Below, piece by piece: positions 1 through 14,192 of a DNA stretch of 64,000 nt. The stretch covers positions 10,421,868-10,485,867 of the forward strand of contig NC_040019.1 in the NCBI RefSeq assembly GCF_000972845.2. The letters run 5' to 3'. Made by a program: the position numbers and the translations under genes. The notes beneath the pieces were generated by a model. That model saw only the letters and a program-made list of their open reading frames with translations. It made no database searches and was not told the DNA's origin. The stretch comes from Larimichthys crocea (Eukaryota > Chordata > Actinopteri > Sciaenidae). The stretch's first letter is position 1; every line of letters starts with the position of its first letter.

Positions 1-190
1 AACATCAATCAATTATATTTTCTCAAGACACCATGTTATTTAATCATTTAAGCCTCCCGGCGTGTTTTTAAATGTCTCATTCGGAGATGACTTTCTTCAG
101 TTTTTCCAGCAAAGCTTTAAAACTGCCTCATCATTTAAAATGTGATCCTTAAACAGGATGAAGAAAAATGTCTGAGAGTGTTGCTCTCTC

Positions 191-210
191 AGACACACAC
201 ACACACACAC
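191..210. repeat. (CA)n microsatellite, short
   Basis: About ten uninterrupted CA units following a CTCTCAGA context. It is a simple dinucleotide tract. Confidence 0.85.
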
Positions 211-881
211 ATTAATAACACCACCTGCGGTCAGCACATCTTTTGAATCTCAACCTGATCTTCTCTCCTCACCCCATAATCTCATCTTTGTCCCACAATG
301 CACTTCCTGCCTCCTCACCTCATCCTGTTTCCTCTAAGCCGAGAACATCTCAGCCTTGCTTTGAAATCAGGAAATGAAAGAAAGTCTCAGTATTTGGCAG
401 AGTGAGGAACCATTCTTCCATAAACACTGTATGATAAAGGTTACAGAGTCAGAGTAAGAGATAGAGCACCACTGTTTTCAAGAAAGGGCTTATTCCCATT
501 GGTGGATGGCTTTTTCCCATTGAGTAAAGCTCCAGGTGAATGATATGGCCTGTCTGTGTTGACAGGCTGGAGATAAGGAAGTGCCCTCAGGTATTAGTTG
601 TCATTCCTTTTCACTGAGAAAAGCAGCTGAGAGTAGCTACCTTATTTTTTTTTCTTTCTTCTCATTGGCGCACCTTTCCTCCTTTTTTTTCTTCTTCTGA
701 TGAATAGAAAAATTCACAACAACAAAGCCTTCCACTCTCATTAAGTCAGCCGCAAAGCCAAGCACCACCAAGGAGCACAATATCTGAGGCAGATGAGTAA
801 TCCCCCTGCTCAATCTAGAAGCTGGCACAGAATTTCAAATGTCCATAATAACTGCCGGAGAAGGAAGTGAAGGACACACAC

Positions 882-930
882 AAACACAGTCCATACACAC
901 ACACACACACACACGCACACACACACACGT
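882..930. repeat. (CA)n microsatellite, interrupted
   Basis: A CA-rich tract of about 45 bp interrupted by a CGCA unit. Small open frames across it on both strands are artefacts of the repeat. Confidence 0.8.
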
Positions 931-1805
931 ACTGTACTGTGATGAAAATGAATCTGTTATTGACCATTAGCCCACTGCAGCAGAGCAGAACTAAAATGTC
1001 CTTCATCTCAGAATGTCACACTGTGAGTGGATGCGGATGCTTGTTTGCACCAAGTCCTCAAAAACCATATCTTCAAAGAGACAGACATTAACTCCAGTCA
1101 GATTTTTTGTCTATTTAGTGACCTTAGCTTTTAAGATGACCATTTAATAAATGATCAGAAAGCCCCATTTGAAGTGATAAATAACCTCATGAGGCAGCAC
1201 ATTAGATAAAATATATGCATGCACCTACATTCAAAGTGTATGGATATACTACACCGTAATTAATTGCAGTCTAGAGAGATAAAAATGCCTTTATGGCTTC
1301 AACTCAAAGTGCAGCAATACATTTAGATACTGTATTTCTTTATTTTGCATATTCAGCAGCAGAACAAGAAGGTAGCTATAGCTGGTCAGAAGGCAAAGCT
1401 ATTGGTAAAGCCATTTAGCTTCTGCCCACTTTGGAAATATGGAGCTGAAATGCAGCGATGAGTCAGCTCTTTTTCCTGGGAGGATGAATCATTCATCATG
1501 GCCGCCAGCAGGGTCCAGGACCGGGATGGAGGGATGGAGAGATGGCGGGGCGGAGGGGTTGAGGGGAGGTCGATCAGGACCTGATGGCAGTTCCTCTGCT
1601 GACTCCACATGCAGTGTGCGAGGATGTCACAGCAGTGGTTGCTGGATCCTGATGCAGCTCGTCTGGATCTAATGAGCATAGAGAGATGTGGAAGGAAGCA
1701 GCATTATGATCATGATTACAGCTTTATTTACAGGTTGAATGAAAGATTGAAAATGTATTCAACTATCCTATGTTTTTCATCAGGAACTTTGGTTAAGGAA
1801 AATCT

Positions 1806-1970
1806 CACTACAGAAGCATACAATGCTATTTTAGACAACGGAGTGCTTTAAACCTTGTGGAAAACAATTTGGGAAAGCCCCTTTCCTGGTTCACCACCAA
1901 CACCCTTGCACACAATGTGAGGTCCATAAAGAAATATTTTTCTGAGTTTGGCATTGACAAACTGACCCTT
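1806..1970 (+). pseudogene. Tc1-like transposase relic (3' part)
   Basis: The + strand reads as a decayed Tc1/mariner-superfamily transposase fragment. An AYNAILDNGVL-like stretch is followed by a stop codon, then TLWK, then, after a frame change, a PFL...H segment. In intact fish Tc1-like proteins this is where the second catalytic Asp lies, in a QHDNAPVH-type motif. Here the aspartate is not preserved and at least one stop and one frameshift are present. Similarity fades after a region resembling the EFG-(V/I)-(D/E)-L strand near 1965. No terminal inverted repeats were identified. It is an old, dead insertion. The family assignment is by recognition of the residue pattern, not by a search. 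Confidence 0.6.
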
Positions 1971-4900
1971 TTGTCAGACAAGAATGTTGATATTGGATGA
2001 TTCTGAAAAACACTGAACAGCAATCATTTTTTTCTATATATATATTTCTTATTTCTTTATTTCTTTCTATAATATCTGCTGACGTGAAGGTTGAGTTCTT
2101 CCAAAATAAAAATTTACGGTTAATGTATGAAGATAAGACAGTTGTTTTGTTTTTGTTGGATCAGCCAGTACATTAATAACCTTTAGGGGCCAGCATACTG
2201 CATCAGAACTCCTTGTTGGATGGTGGAATACCTTTGAAAACCCCCTTACCGATATCTGTCTGACACTGGATCACGGAGGGGGACTGTGTCCAACAATTTC
2301 TATATGTGACCGTTCAGTTGTGTGGAGGTGGGAAAGTCAACTCTAGCTTTCTATTTTCATTTGTGGCAACCATTTCTATGTAACATGTATTTTTTGTGTG
2401 AATAAACTACTGCAGAACCATGTATGTTGGAGAGTCTGAAATGTGTGGCCTTATCTCCATAACTCCACACATATTATGACAGCTGGCTTTTCACCCCATC
2501 TTTGAATGTGACTGTTTAGAACAGATATAAACAATTGTGGCCTACGCTGTGGTGGGAGGATACGTCAAACTGGTTCTTTTTTAGCATAACCCAGCCTTTA
2601 CTTTCCAGTTCACTACTTAAATGACTTCCTGCATTGGCACTGGATGCTGACATTAGACGTAAATCATTGCATACAGAATCATTCAACGGATATTGGACTG
2701 GGAAGAACTTGGCTGTCCTGTAATGTGTCTAGTATCAGCTCTTTCTTTTCTCCTGAGAGAGAGACAGCAAGAGAGAGAGCTTACTTACATCCTGGTAGGA
2801 CAACTTCACCCAGAGGGCTGGGGAGAAGACGAAAGGGGAGGGGAGCAGACAGAAAAGAGGAGAGGAAAGGAGAAGAAAGGAGAGATGGGAACACAGCATA
2901 TTAGGGAATATGAGGAGAGCAAAAGAGAGCAGAGTCGAGCTTAGGAGAGGCATCAAGTGACCTCCTCCCTCTCCATTGTTAAAGAACATAAGAGCGAGGC
3001 TGGCTGGAGGCCACCAAAGGGGTAGAATACATTAGAAACCAGCCAGAAAGAGAAAAGAAAGAAAGCCTGACACAAAGGTAGAGAGAGCTCATGCTTTTCA
3101 TGTTGTAGTAACAGCAAACATCAATACTTGCTGAACTAATAATGCTTTTTTACACAGGCATTCAAGATGAGCTGTAGAAGTGTTGCGCAGGTCAAGTTGA
3201 TTGTAAACTAGGGCAAGTGTGTGTGTGTGTTTGTAGATGTGGAAATGTTAAGACATGTGGTGTCTTCAAAGAGAAGGGTTTGCAGGAGGAGGAAACGGAT
3301 AGTGATGAGAAGTAAGGACTGGATTTGGAGGGGTGATGAAAACGGGAAGAGGAAGTGCACCATGACACAAAGGAAATGTCTGGAGAGGACAGGGAAACAG
3401 GTGGTAGTACAATGATCAAGACAGATCAACATGTGGAGATCGACTCTGAGGAATGCTGCTTCCAGCAAGTACAGCCAGCAATCTGGAGATGGTAACAATC
3501 AAAATTGTTGAGATAGTTTGCTCTTCTAAATGGCTAAGTCTGGTCGTTAATTCCAGTGGTTGAACCCTGCATAAGTTCCTACAGAGTCTGAAGAAATTCA
3601 GCCAATAAAGTAAATTAGAAGAGGACGACTACAACTGACCCAAGCTGTAGTTCCTGGGAACTAAACAGATGGCTTTGACTGAATTACTATTCTGATAGTT
3701 ATAAAGATCTTGTCCAAACATCTCTGAGCTTGACAAGACAGAGACCTGGCTAGACTCTGCCCAGTATCCCAAAGAGTTATGTCTATATTGGTCAGTTTTA
3801 CACCATACAACTTGCATCCAATGCCAGTGTTCAAGAAAGAGACCACAGTGTGTGTCACCATAGTTTATTTGTCATAGCAACAATCTTTCCCGGCATCAAT
3901 AGTCACAATGCGCATATGTCCAAAAGTAAGAAAATGCAAACAAACATCCAACTGTCATGCATGAGACAGAGTTTGTGTCCCACAGACCTACATTCACACT
4001 TGCATCTTAATTAATAGTCACCCTAACCTTAACCATAAGTATTTCAGTTGACATTCTTGTCAGCATTCTTGTCTGGGGTTGCGGCACCATAACCAAACTA
4101 AATACAGCAATTCCCTCACCAACTGTGGTTCATTTTTACAAACCAATGGTTCAAAACATCCTTAAATCCTGTACCACAATCTGGTTCTAATCTGCTTCCT
4201 CCTCCTACGTCAAGGACAAGCTCCAACATGGTGTCTGCACTGATGAGTGGGTGAATGGCTGTCAGCTGCCCTCCATGAAGTAGCTGCATGATGCCAGGGT
4301 GACACACACACAAAAAAAGGGCAGGAAGGATTGCCACCGAGCCTACACACCCAGGCAACCATCTGCTCCGAAACTCTTCCTGTGGGAGACAGCACCTCCT
4401 CTTCACAGCTCCCTATGGAACTGTCTGCACACCTACCACTGTTACTGCTAACATGCTACTTACTGTAAACTGTAGCTTGTTTGTACAGTCTCACAGCGAC
4501 TGTGAAAAGCCTCTGCAGTTTGCTCATGTTCTGTGACACTTAGTTATCATAGTTTGACTCTATCATTATATCCTCATCCTGTGCACCTGCAACATGGCTG
4601 CACTGACTAAATATGGAAATCTAACCCGCCACCAAAAAGAAAGTCTATTAAAGATCCCCTCCAGACATATAAAGACATAAAATACTCTGCTTGGAAAAGT
4701 TAATTATGTCTGATATGATGATTTTTACATGATAAGCTTCAATTACCCAGTTTAAAAAGCCTTGTTTAAAAATCCAGAATACTTCACTGTCAAACCTATA
4801 TGTCCAAGTTTCCATATCACACTGGTGGAAGTTGCATTTCACCATGATTGGCCTCCAAACTTGTGAACAAAATCATTTTGTTTGTTTGTATGTCTTAAAC

Positions 4901-7900
4901 TGAGATTTAAAATGAGCACTGAGAGACTTTCACCCTTCAGCAGATGAATGTGAAAGCAGTCAAACTTTGTACATACTGTACATCATTCTGCACAATGAAG
5001 GCCAAACATCCAAAAGTTGGACAAGACTTGGATTTTATTTGTGTTTTTAATATTCTGTTCCATTATTTAAATGGAACATAATCTTTTTACTGAAACTACT
5101 ACTTTAACAGCTGCATATAAAAACAAAAATAAACAAAAAGAATCTTTATAATGATCTGCATTTTTCCTTGAAGTACGTAGTTGTCGCCAGGAAACCTCTG
5201 AGGAAATGACAGACCTGTAAAACACAGCGCTTCGACTTTATATCCCAACATAAAAGTCTAAATGTTGTTCCAAAGCATCTCTATGTGCCAGGAATAAACC
5301 TCTGGTGAAGGAATATTGAATCTTTTGTTTATTTATTTTCTTAGCAAAACTCCCAGAATAAAACACTAAAAACATGACCTCAGTGTTCTCAGTAGTAACC
5401 ACAGCCCTGACATATTTTTGTACATTTTTCATCATGTTGTTGGGCTCTATGCAAGTCCTCAGGACCAGCTATGTATCTGTGTGTGCCACAGAAATAGAGA
5501 AATGTACAAATACATGTACAATAAGACAAACAAACAAACTGAAATAGTTCTCCAACACATTTTAAATCTGACCTTTACAAAATCTCAAATTACTATCATT
5601 CTCTGGCAATTTTCTTCAATTTCCCCAAACATAATTTGTCACATCTGTGACATACATACTATTTTACCCATCACAGCATGGAGCTCCGAGTGTGTTTTTT
5701 CATCACACCAGAGGGAGCCCCTGTCACTGCTCTGCCATGCTTTGTCCCTCTGCAGTTTCTAATGCCTCATCCCTTACGATAAGTTAATGCTGTATGATGA
5801 TGACGGATATCACTGTGCCAAGGTAACTGCTATTATGGAGCAGTGATTGAACGCTGGTCATCTGAGGCTGTTGTTTATACTGTCTCCCTGGTGTAAAGTG
5901 CTGCTGTGGAGCTCGTGTGATAACAAGGGTCATTAGCTAGGAGAAGGTCAGTGGTGTTAAGCTTATGCACTTAAACTTGATGAAGACCGATACCGAGCAA
6001 AAAGAGGTGACTCATTTGAGCCTGCTCGTGAAATAGCTTTAGTATAACTATCACCAATAAAATGAAAGACAAAGGTAACACAGCAGTATACAAACCTTCA
6101 AAATATTGTTTATTACACAGTATAATGTAGTTGTAAGCAGAATTAAGAAGCTTTAGACCTTTAAGTGTAAGCTGTCATCATATTTAATGATTTGTTTTTT
6201 TATTTAACGTTTATGAAAAGTTGCTTATAGAGTAAGGTCCTTTATTCTAACGGCTGCCAGACTCTTTAACACCAGCATTTTCTTTATGATTAATTTAACA
6301 TCCACCTTGTGTGTACGAGCTGTTGTGACATTGAAATAAGATTACACACGAGCATCGCTTCATGTGATTCAAGCAGTTTGAATCCAATGTGGCAATGGCG
6401 GACTCTGCCACAATAAAAAGTACACCTCAGTATAGTGAGGCAATTACTGAATGCAGATACATTGAATGGTTAATATCTTTTTTTTTTAATGCAGTCCGTG
6501 AATAGCATCAAGAACAGTAGGGAACTGTGGGATTGTAACTTTAACTCAGGGTCCACTTATTAGATTTCTTTTGGACCTTTCATTCACATCTTGCGTTTTT
6601 TTTTCATATGTTCAGCTGTCATGAGATTAAAAAAGATATTTATTTCATCAATAAAATACACATAATTACAAAAAGTACTTCACTGACATAATCAAAGCAT
6701 TTTTGAATAAATAATTATTACTCATTCATCTGTTATGACATTAAAATATCCTTGGTATTATCAACAGTTGTGGACTTAATATACAGAGACAAGTCTGGAG
6801 ACTAGAATCAGGTAAACAGTTTATTAAAAATGGTCGAATGCAGAATCTTTGAGGAGGGGGTCACTGAGGGTCTGTGATGAGCTGGTGTCCAGGGAGGTAC
6901 AGGGCTGGTGGTGGCAAAAATCCAGGGAGTGGAGAAGATGACAAGACTTGGCAGGACATGACAGATATGGCAGGTCTGAGTCGGTGAGATAGAGTCGGAG
7001 AGGTTGAGCCGGTCTTTTATGGCATGCAGGTTGATCAGATGATGCGATGCAGATAGTAGTTTAGACAGGTGAGAGGGAAAACCGAAGGGCCACACCCAGC
7101 AACACACACAAAACAGGCAGACAGGCAAAGCCTTATTCTTACTAATCATCATATCTGTTTACATCCATAATAACTTTCTATAAACCATTAATTGTTGTTT
7201 CAGTACTGCTTGGAGTTATCTGACTAAACTACAATTTCTTGAAATACTTTGTAGATCTTTTTACTGTTCCAGGAAATGTACGTCAAGATTAACTAGAAAG
7301 GAAGTGTTTGCGAACAGGGCAGGTGGCCAACGTGTGAAAATGATATCAATCAAACAGAAACTATGTGGTAAGTGTGGAATCCGCTCAGGCATCTGAGCAA
7401 ACCAGAAACAGCAAGGTTGTCTGTGTGAATCTTCATGAAACTACTATAACGTGACCTTGTTGTCACCTTCCAGAATGGCGACAAACAAAAAAAACAACAT
7501 TTCTGTTTTATTTTTCAGTTGAATTTGACCATCACTGAGCCTGAGGCCATTTTTCCCCTTACTTTATTTCAAGGCTGGTGTCGGTACATGTTTCAGCCAG
7601 GCGTGCCATGTATTATTTTTAAAACAGGTTATACTACTTGGTGGTTAACTTCAACCTAAAGATGTGTAATGAAATTCCAGAAATTTCCAAACATCTTATG
7701 TCTCCCGAGGTAGCTCTTGTGTTACGTTAGCTAGCCACTGGCAAACAGACATCCAGCAATCATCCAAGTGATTCACAGTTATTTGGTCATGCAGCACCCT
7801 ATGCAAACTTCATGGGAAAAAGTAAAAAATGTTTTTACTGTAACCAGCAGTTTTTGTTTTGTTTTTTTGTAATTTTTTTCGAACCTCAGATACCTTCTGT

Positions 7901-8599
7901 TTTCTAAAAAAGATATAAGAGTGCCCCGGGTGAAACATTTAAATTCTATACTTTTACAGACTGCGGCAGCCGTCGCACTAACAGATTTAACAGACTGTAT
8001 CAGTCAAGAAGAGAAGAGCACTGTCTGTAAAACTATTGGATTTTAAATGTCAGCTTCACCCCAAGCAAATGTTTTATCATTCTAGACAGAAAGCAGACAT
8101 TAGTGAAAAGTCTTTAAGAAAAAAAAGTTTGGACTTTTTCACAAAGGAGTGCTGAGGATACAAATGGTGCTGCCCTAAGATTAGCCCTGCCGTTAGCCCA
8201 CAGCAGCACTCATAGATCAGAAACAGGGCTAGAAATATCAAGCTAGCATCTGTTTATTGTTTTTTTGCATGGCGGGTGCTCGTTAATTCGTAATTTATTT
8301 TCTTTTTCTACATGTTTAATGCAATGTCATGGTGGTGTGGTGTGGAGGATTTGACATTGACATAGTTGAACTGTACTTTTGTTGTTGTGTCAGTGACAAA
8401 GTGTCATTTGTTATTTTCAGTTGGTTGTCGCTCTTCAAAAGGGCTTCCTGTTATGAGTCGAACGTCTGATTGTTAAGTCTCATTGTTAATGAGCTGAAGG
8501 TGACTCTAAGCTCAGTGCATGCACTGGCGTCAACACAAGAAAGGGGACAGATGGAGCCGACATCCTTCAAGCTCTGCGTCCTTTTCTTGTTGATTGACA
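1971..8599. other. Non-coding flank, no gene seen
   Basis: No exon-like open frame with paired splice sites is visible. Short purine-rich tracts lie near 2830-2930 and a short TG tract at about 3214-3231. The stretch 6785-7150 contains a reverse-strand AATAAA and resembles the end of a retroelement, but I could not define its termini. The stretch 5690-6050 is unique, balanced sequence that could be a regulatory element. Otherwise I see nothing specific. Confidence 0.5.
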
Positions 8600-8888
8600 A
8601 CCAAGGCATTTCCATCCGTTATCTGTAACTGCTTACCCTCATCAGGGGTCATGGTGGGGCTGGAGCGTATCCCAGCTGACTTTGGGTGAGAGGTGGTGTA
8701 CACCCTGGATAAGTCATCGTTCACTCCTACAGCCAATTTAGAGTCACCAAATTAACCTATCAAGTGCATGCCTATGAACTATGGGAGGAAGGCAGAGCAC
8801 CCGGAGAGAACCCACAGGGAGAACTCCACACAGAAAGGCCCTAGGCGAGGTACGAACCTTCTTGCTTGTGCCTACCAAGGCATTTCCA
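8600..8888 (-). mobile_element. tRNA-like teleost SINE with 15-bp target-site duplication
   Basis: Read on the minus strand, positions 8873 to 8615 carry a block order I recognise from a very common fish repeat: AAGAAGGTTCG near a tRNA B-box-like GTTCGNACC, then CTTTCTGTGTGGAG, TTCTCTCCGGGTGCTC, CTTCCTCCCA, GGTTAATTTGGTGACTC, and a 3' part ending GGGATACGCTCCAGCCCC...GTAAGCAGTTACAG. The element of about 259 bp is flanked by a perfect 15-bp direct repeat, ACCAAGGCATTTCCA, at 8600-8614 and 8874-8888. This is the signature of target-primed retroposition. The 5' head is truncated, losing most of the A box. It encodes no protein. Confidence 0.85.
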
Positions 8889-10577
8889 AGTCAAACATAA
8901 AAGAGACCCTTTGGCAGGTTTCAGTCAAGAATAATCTGTCAGACTTATATCTTGAAACAATATAGTTATAACGCCTAAACTTCTGAAAAAAAAGGAAAAT
9001 ACTGTAATGTTGGAAAGTTCCAAAAAAACATGGTCACAAATCAAACTTGTCTTGCCCACTTGAGATCGCATCGAGGTGTATGTGGCACATGAACTAAAAT
9101 GGGTTTGACACCCCTCCTCTAGACAAAAACAATTAATTTTACCAGTATTGTGGTATAACAACTGAGTAATTATTGTTGTTTCTGAGTGATAATGATGAAA
9201 GTATTATTGATTAAAGTAAAGTATTTTGATTGAGTTTGCCACACTGACAATAAAAGACAGTACAATGAAAAAGGTAGAAATCAGATCAAAAGAATTCAAA
9301 AGTAGGCGGCACAAACGAAAGTAAGGTATAAGGCTCAGGGTCGTGTACTGCAACAGTAAACAACTGTTGCGTGATATATTTTTTCCTTCTTTGCTCTTCA
9401 GTCATTAAGCTCAGTATTCAGCTCACAATCCTCAACGCCTCCATCTCCCCATCTCCTTACAGCGTTTCTCCTGTCTGTCATTTCCTCCCGTTTGCCTTTG
9501 CACCACGTTGCTCAATTATATTTATTCATGCATGCCTTGGTGTACAGTATGAATATTCTTATTAGATGCTGTTGTTGAGAGCCATTTCTTTATGGGGCGT
9601 TTGATTTATATTCATGACCATGGATGCACATTCTAAGGGGTGTAATGATGGAGGAGTCATGTCCTACCACATGAGGCTATGGAAGGAATAATATTTGTTA
9701 TGTTTGCATCAGCTGGAATGAGCCGGTGTTGCAGGCACAGGATGACACCTTGACTCAGAAGAAGAGGGAAAAAAAAAAGAAATATATTGGATCTGTTTGT
9801 GAGTCACTGTGGTTTTTGATCATCTAGTCTCACATGTGACGCAGATCTAACGTAGGAGAGTTGTTTGTTGTTCAGTGATGAATATTGGATGGCAAAGGTG
9901 CGGCGGTTGAAACCTGTTGCAGCATTTTAAGGATCTCAAAGTAATGAATGCTTTCGTGTATACACTAGGTTTTTATGTCATGTATGTATTCAATTAAGGC
10001 ACTTGTTAGCTGGGAGGTAGGGTTACAATGCAGCTAAGAGAGGAGACAAGGAGGGTTAAAGATGTGAAAGAGGAAATAAATGTGTCATTACGATTGTCTT
10101 GTTTACAACAGCCAGGTAATAAATCAGAGAGTAGTAATTCACTGATGTTGCAACAAGAATATTGCATTTTTCCACAACCGCTAATATACAGAACAAAAGC
10201 ATGATTTCACAGTTTTGTCATCCAACATACAAAACACCAATCATTACAACGCAACATTAAGTCCTCACTCTAAAAGCTTTATTGTGCAATCACCAATATG
10301 AATGTGTGAAAGAAAATAGAAAGGGTCATATGTTTTGGAGCAATGAATAGATACCACCAGCAGAGACAGTACAAATGAGACAATAACACAGCAGTTGTTC
10401 TAATTTTGCAGAAATGAGGGACAAATAGCTGATGGTGATAGATTTAGGGGTAAAAAGAAAACGCCACTCTCAACACACATCTGTTTTTCTGCAGTGATAT
10501 TCACTCACAAGTAACACAGTATAGAATAAAAGAGGGTTTCTTCATGTTTTAACCATAAAGTCAGTACAAATCTTGAC
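8889..10577. other. Non-coding flank, no gene seen
   Basis: Unique, AT-rich DNA with no supportable gene. The segment of about 9540-9760 lacks simple repeats and has balanced composition, so it is a mild candidate for a conserved non-coding element. Nothing else was recognised. Confidence 0.5.
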
Positions 10578-10650
10578 AGAAACTGCAGTTCCTCAAACAC
10601 TTGAGGCTCGCTGCAGAACAAGTCAATCTCCATAATTTCTTCAACTTTAT
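10578..10650 (+). repeat. Fragment of dispersed repeat family C
   Basis: It shares the order AACTGCAGTTCCT...ACTTGAG...GCAGAACAAG(T/C)CAATCTCC with a longer copy at 26,430-26,480 in this window. It appears to be the 5' part of that family. Family name unknown; the label C is used only within this annotation. Confidence 0.65.
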
Positions 10651-13600
10651 TTTTTCCTGTGCACACTTTCTCGCATACCATACTAAATACGTTTCATAAT
10701 AAAAGCCCTTATTTCAAATAATACTTTCCTGATTAAGATAAAAGAAACAGACATGAATCATAAACTGACCTCAACATGTAAAATCAGCACCCCTTTAAGA
10801 ACTGAAAGCCTAGCCCAGAATCATCTGTTGTAGGCTGCATGATGGCCTACTTATCCTGATCTGTTCTGCAGTACTTTACAATAATGTTTTGACAGCACTA
10901 ATGTTTCTTTCTCTTACATGTTTTTCTCAGGCAGCAGTGAATGCACTGCATCATTGCGGATGTCCTTGGTCGCAGCGGAAACAGTGTCACTCTTTGTCAG
11001 CCATCATGGGACAACCAAGACAGACTGGGCCTACGTACAGTAATGCTAAACATCTGCTTGCATTCCTCAGTTGTCTCTCGGTGCTTTATTCCAGAAGCAA
11101 TGGGAGGTGATGCTGGCCAGAGCTGTCCTACTACAACATCTGGAACAATCTCAGTTTCCACTGGTTCGTATCGGCCATTTCCCCAGAGTGTTTCCTCAAA
11201 CCTAGTCCTGATTCTTTAACGCACGATGTAGTTTTGTTCTCTGTGAGAGGAGAAGATGTTGACCAAAAACGATGAGTGCAGCTTCTTCAGGCTGTGGAGG
11301 AGACTTATGGAAACAAAGCTTTGGGCTTATGCCAGGGGTATTTCTGCTGCTCGCTGGCCAGGGCCAACATTGTCTCTGATGTAGACACAAACCTCTGGTG
11401 TGACCCAACCCAGAGGTGGAATGCTGGGAACGAGTAAATGACCTTTTTTTTTTTTTTTTTTTTTCAAATTCTCTTGTGTATTATTTTTAGTTTGTGGAAA
11501 ATCTTGTATCATTTCAGGAAACATGCAAAAATAACTTGTCTATATTTCCAAACTGACAAATAGTCAGACAGAAAGAATGAATAACAGATGGAGGGACAGA
11601 TGGACAGTTGAACAGACATGCAACAAGTCAGGGTAGACAGACAGATGGATAAACAGAGGAAAATTCTGTATTTATCATAAAGAAGAAAACTATGAGAAAG
11701 TAAAAACACAATGTTCCTTTTTGGTTGGAAAAATTGAGGGAAAAACAGCTCTTCACTTCCTGAAGAATAGATTGTCATTATGACTACCAGCTGCCGCACA
11801 GCGACACCATGGTGACAGGTCTGAGATTGGAAATATGATTGGCTAATCCTGCAGGATGAGATGAAATACTGCGCCTTTCTGTAGACCAAGGTAAACTTTG
11901 TTGAGGACGGGGAGTTAATTGAAGTGTCACTCCATTCCTGATTTGAATGACGTCTCGGACAAATGAGAATCACTGTTCCCTTCTCCCTCACTCCCCTGCT
12001 CTGCATAAATCTCTGTTTGGAGGTCACTGACTCTGAAAACAGCATCCGGTCAGTTAGTTCACACCAATATCTTAGTCACTCTCAGGCATAAAATGGTTGC
12101 TCGGCTTTATCTGCTGCCACTAGGCTTGACTGACATGCATATTAGCTCCTTTCTCCCAAGGCTCTGAAAACACATCATATTTTCCACAACTTTCATTTTC
12201 TCCATTCAGATTGCGGCCACATTGAGGTGTCTTTGTTGCATACTAATTGCGCATTGCTCACCTCTGAGAACACGGCAGACATCTATGCAAGGCACTGACT
12301 ATTTTTCACTGTCTCTGTCGCAATAAAAAGTGTCATCCAAGACAGGTTGCCGAATAGCTAAGATTTGGCTTTATCCGTGGAGAACTGGTGTAGATCAAAA
12401 CACGGACAAAATGTGATTGTTTGGGGACAAAAAGTCTACATGGCAATATAAACACAGGAGTTCTTCATCTGCAAACCCATTTCTTGTTCCTCACGGCCTC
12501 CAGTGATATCTCGCATCCCAACTGTTGTTTCTCCCCTTTCCCAGTTCTAATTCCTCGGCAATCACCTTTGCTTTTGTTTCTCAATTAAATGACAAAAATA
12601 AGCGTCTTGTTTTCCCCCCTAAAGGATATCTGACGATTTCTCTGATTCATCTCTCAACATTCATGCTCCCATTGCTGTCCTGTAAGATATGTTATTACCA
12701 GCCTGAGAGAAAAGATGATCACAAATGAAATACTGGAGCGTCATGTAAAAACATTACAGTTCTGAAGAGAGGGTCTCGTCCAGGTATCCAGATGTCTCTC
12801 TGACATAAACATGCACAGTTTTACCATTTAAATAAAGGGTTTGGTGGAGAGAGAAAAATTTAGAAATAACTGAGACTGAGGCTGAATTTGAATGCACAAA
12901 ACAGATTTTGTTTTATCAACAAGACTTCAGCAGACTAGTGGAGATTGTGCTTGTACATTATGTTCTATGTCTCTGTTATATCTACAGGCCTTTTCAATAT
13001 ATGTATGCAGAAAATTCTCAAGGAGAATGAGCCGCTCTCATAGAAAAGGAAATCTAAAATAAAAAAAAAATGCAATGAAGTGCTTCGGTAACCATGCACT
13101 GTTGCCCATTTCATAAATGGTGTGTGTGTGATGAAATATGGTCTGAGCAGGCCTTGTATTTGGGATGGGATGAGTAAGATGTGTTTGCGTGTGTGGTTTA
13201 GGATGGTATGAGTGGTATGTGTGCTGGAGCCAGAGGATGCACGAATTGCACTGAAGAACATAGGAAAATGGCAGTTGCTGTGGCACGATCACAGACTTAC
13301 ATACAGAGAAACCTCGAAAAGTAAATCACAGACCAGTAAACATGTTTGTTTTTTTCATATTTCAGGACACCTGTCATAGATTTGTTTCCTCAGATGAGCT
13401 TCTATATTTGTTTCATTTAATTGAGGACTGACAAGACACTAAAAACAACATCCAAGATGGTCATGTACCCGTCGTACCATTTAACAAATTCACACTTTTT
13501 CAATCCTGTTTACAAGTAAAAATGTTATAATCAAGCAGCACACTGTTTCAGATGCTTTGCTTTTTCTATAAACCACACCAAAACAAAAGCCTACTCATAA

Positions 13601-14111
13601 AACACTTCAACAAACCTTTAAATGACAATAACAAACCAAAAATGCTTTACTTGTTGTTGTTTTTAACCTGGTCCTTGTACCTTGTATGTGATGAATAAAG
13701 AAGATTAAATTAAATATATGCTCCACTATGTGCCATTGTAGTCCATTATTTGTTAGTGTTTTAATTTGAGACCGTGCTGAAGTTAATGACTTTAACAGGC
13801 TGTCATTTGTCTCTAATTGCTAAAATCCATTATTAGGTTTGTTGTGTACGTTTGTAAACACGCATGAAATGAATAGCAGGATTCTAAGTCCCTCATATTA
13901 TGCAAAAATAATGAGGTTATATCAGCAGGTTTGAAGCACTTTAATTCTTACTGTTATTTCAAATATTTAATTATGTATTCATGAATGAATTTTAACAGTG
14001 GAACTTGTTTCCTTTCTATCTACAGGATGAATCTGATTTTCCCCTCTACCAGACTAGCATCAGAACATCTGTATGAGTTGATCTCTTCCTGGAAACGACT
14101 ACAGTGATGCA

Positions 14112-14192
14112 AGATAATTACAAAGTGACACAAAACAACCAAAACTGAGGCAAAAATGTCTCAAAAGTAACACAAAATGGTCACAAGGATAT
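14112..14192. repeat. Degenerate short tandem repeat, ACAAAATG-rich, ~20-bp period
   Basis: Four imperfect units of about 20-22 bp share ACAAAGTGACACAAAAC-, AAACTGAGGCAAAAATG- and AAAGTAACACAAAATGG-like cores. Tandem arrays of similar units occur in many fish genomes. This copy is short and decayed. Confidence 0.45.

Larger units (their letters stand above)
1..1805. other. Non-coding flank, no gene seen
   Basis: Only short, composition-driven open frames occur here, with no recognisable protein family or paired splice sites. Two CA/TG microsatellites lie at about 192-210 and 884-930. The rest is unremarkable AT-leaning sequence. A C/G-richer patch at about 1500-1670 is not coding in any convincing frame. 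Confidence 0.6.

Noticed and set aside
6785..7150. Possible solo LTR on the minus strand
   Set aside because: It has an AATAAA on the minus strand and a 114-codon frame, but I could not find matching TG...CA ends or a target duplication.
11509..12045. 178-codon open frame on the minus strand
   Set aside because: No recognisable domain, biased Ser/Leu/Cys tail from GACAGA-rich DNA, and no splice or promoter context. Treated as chance.
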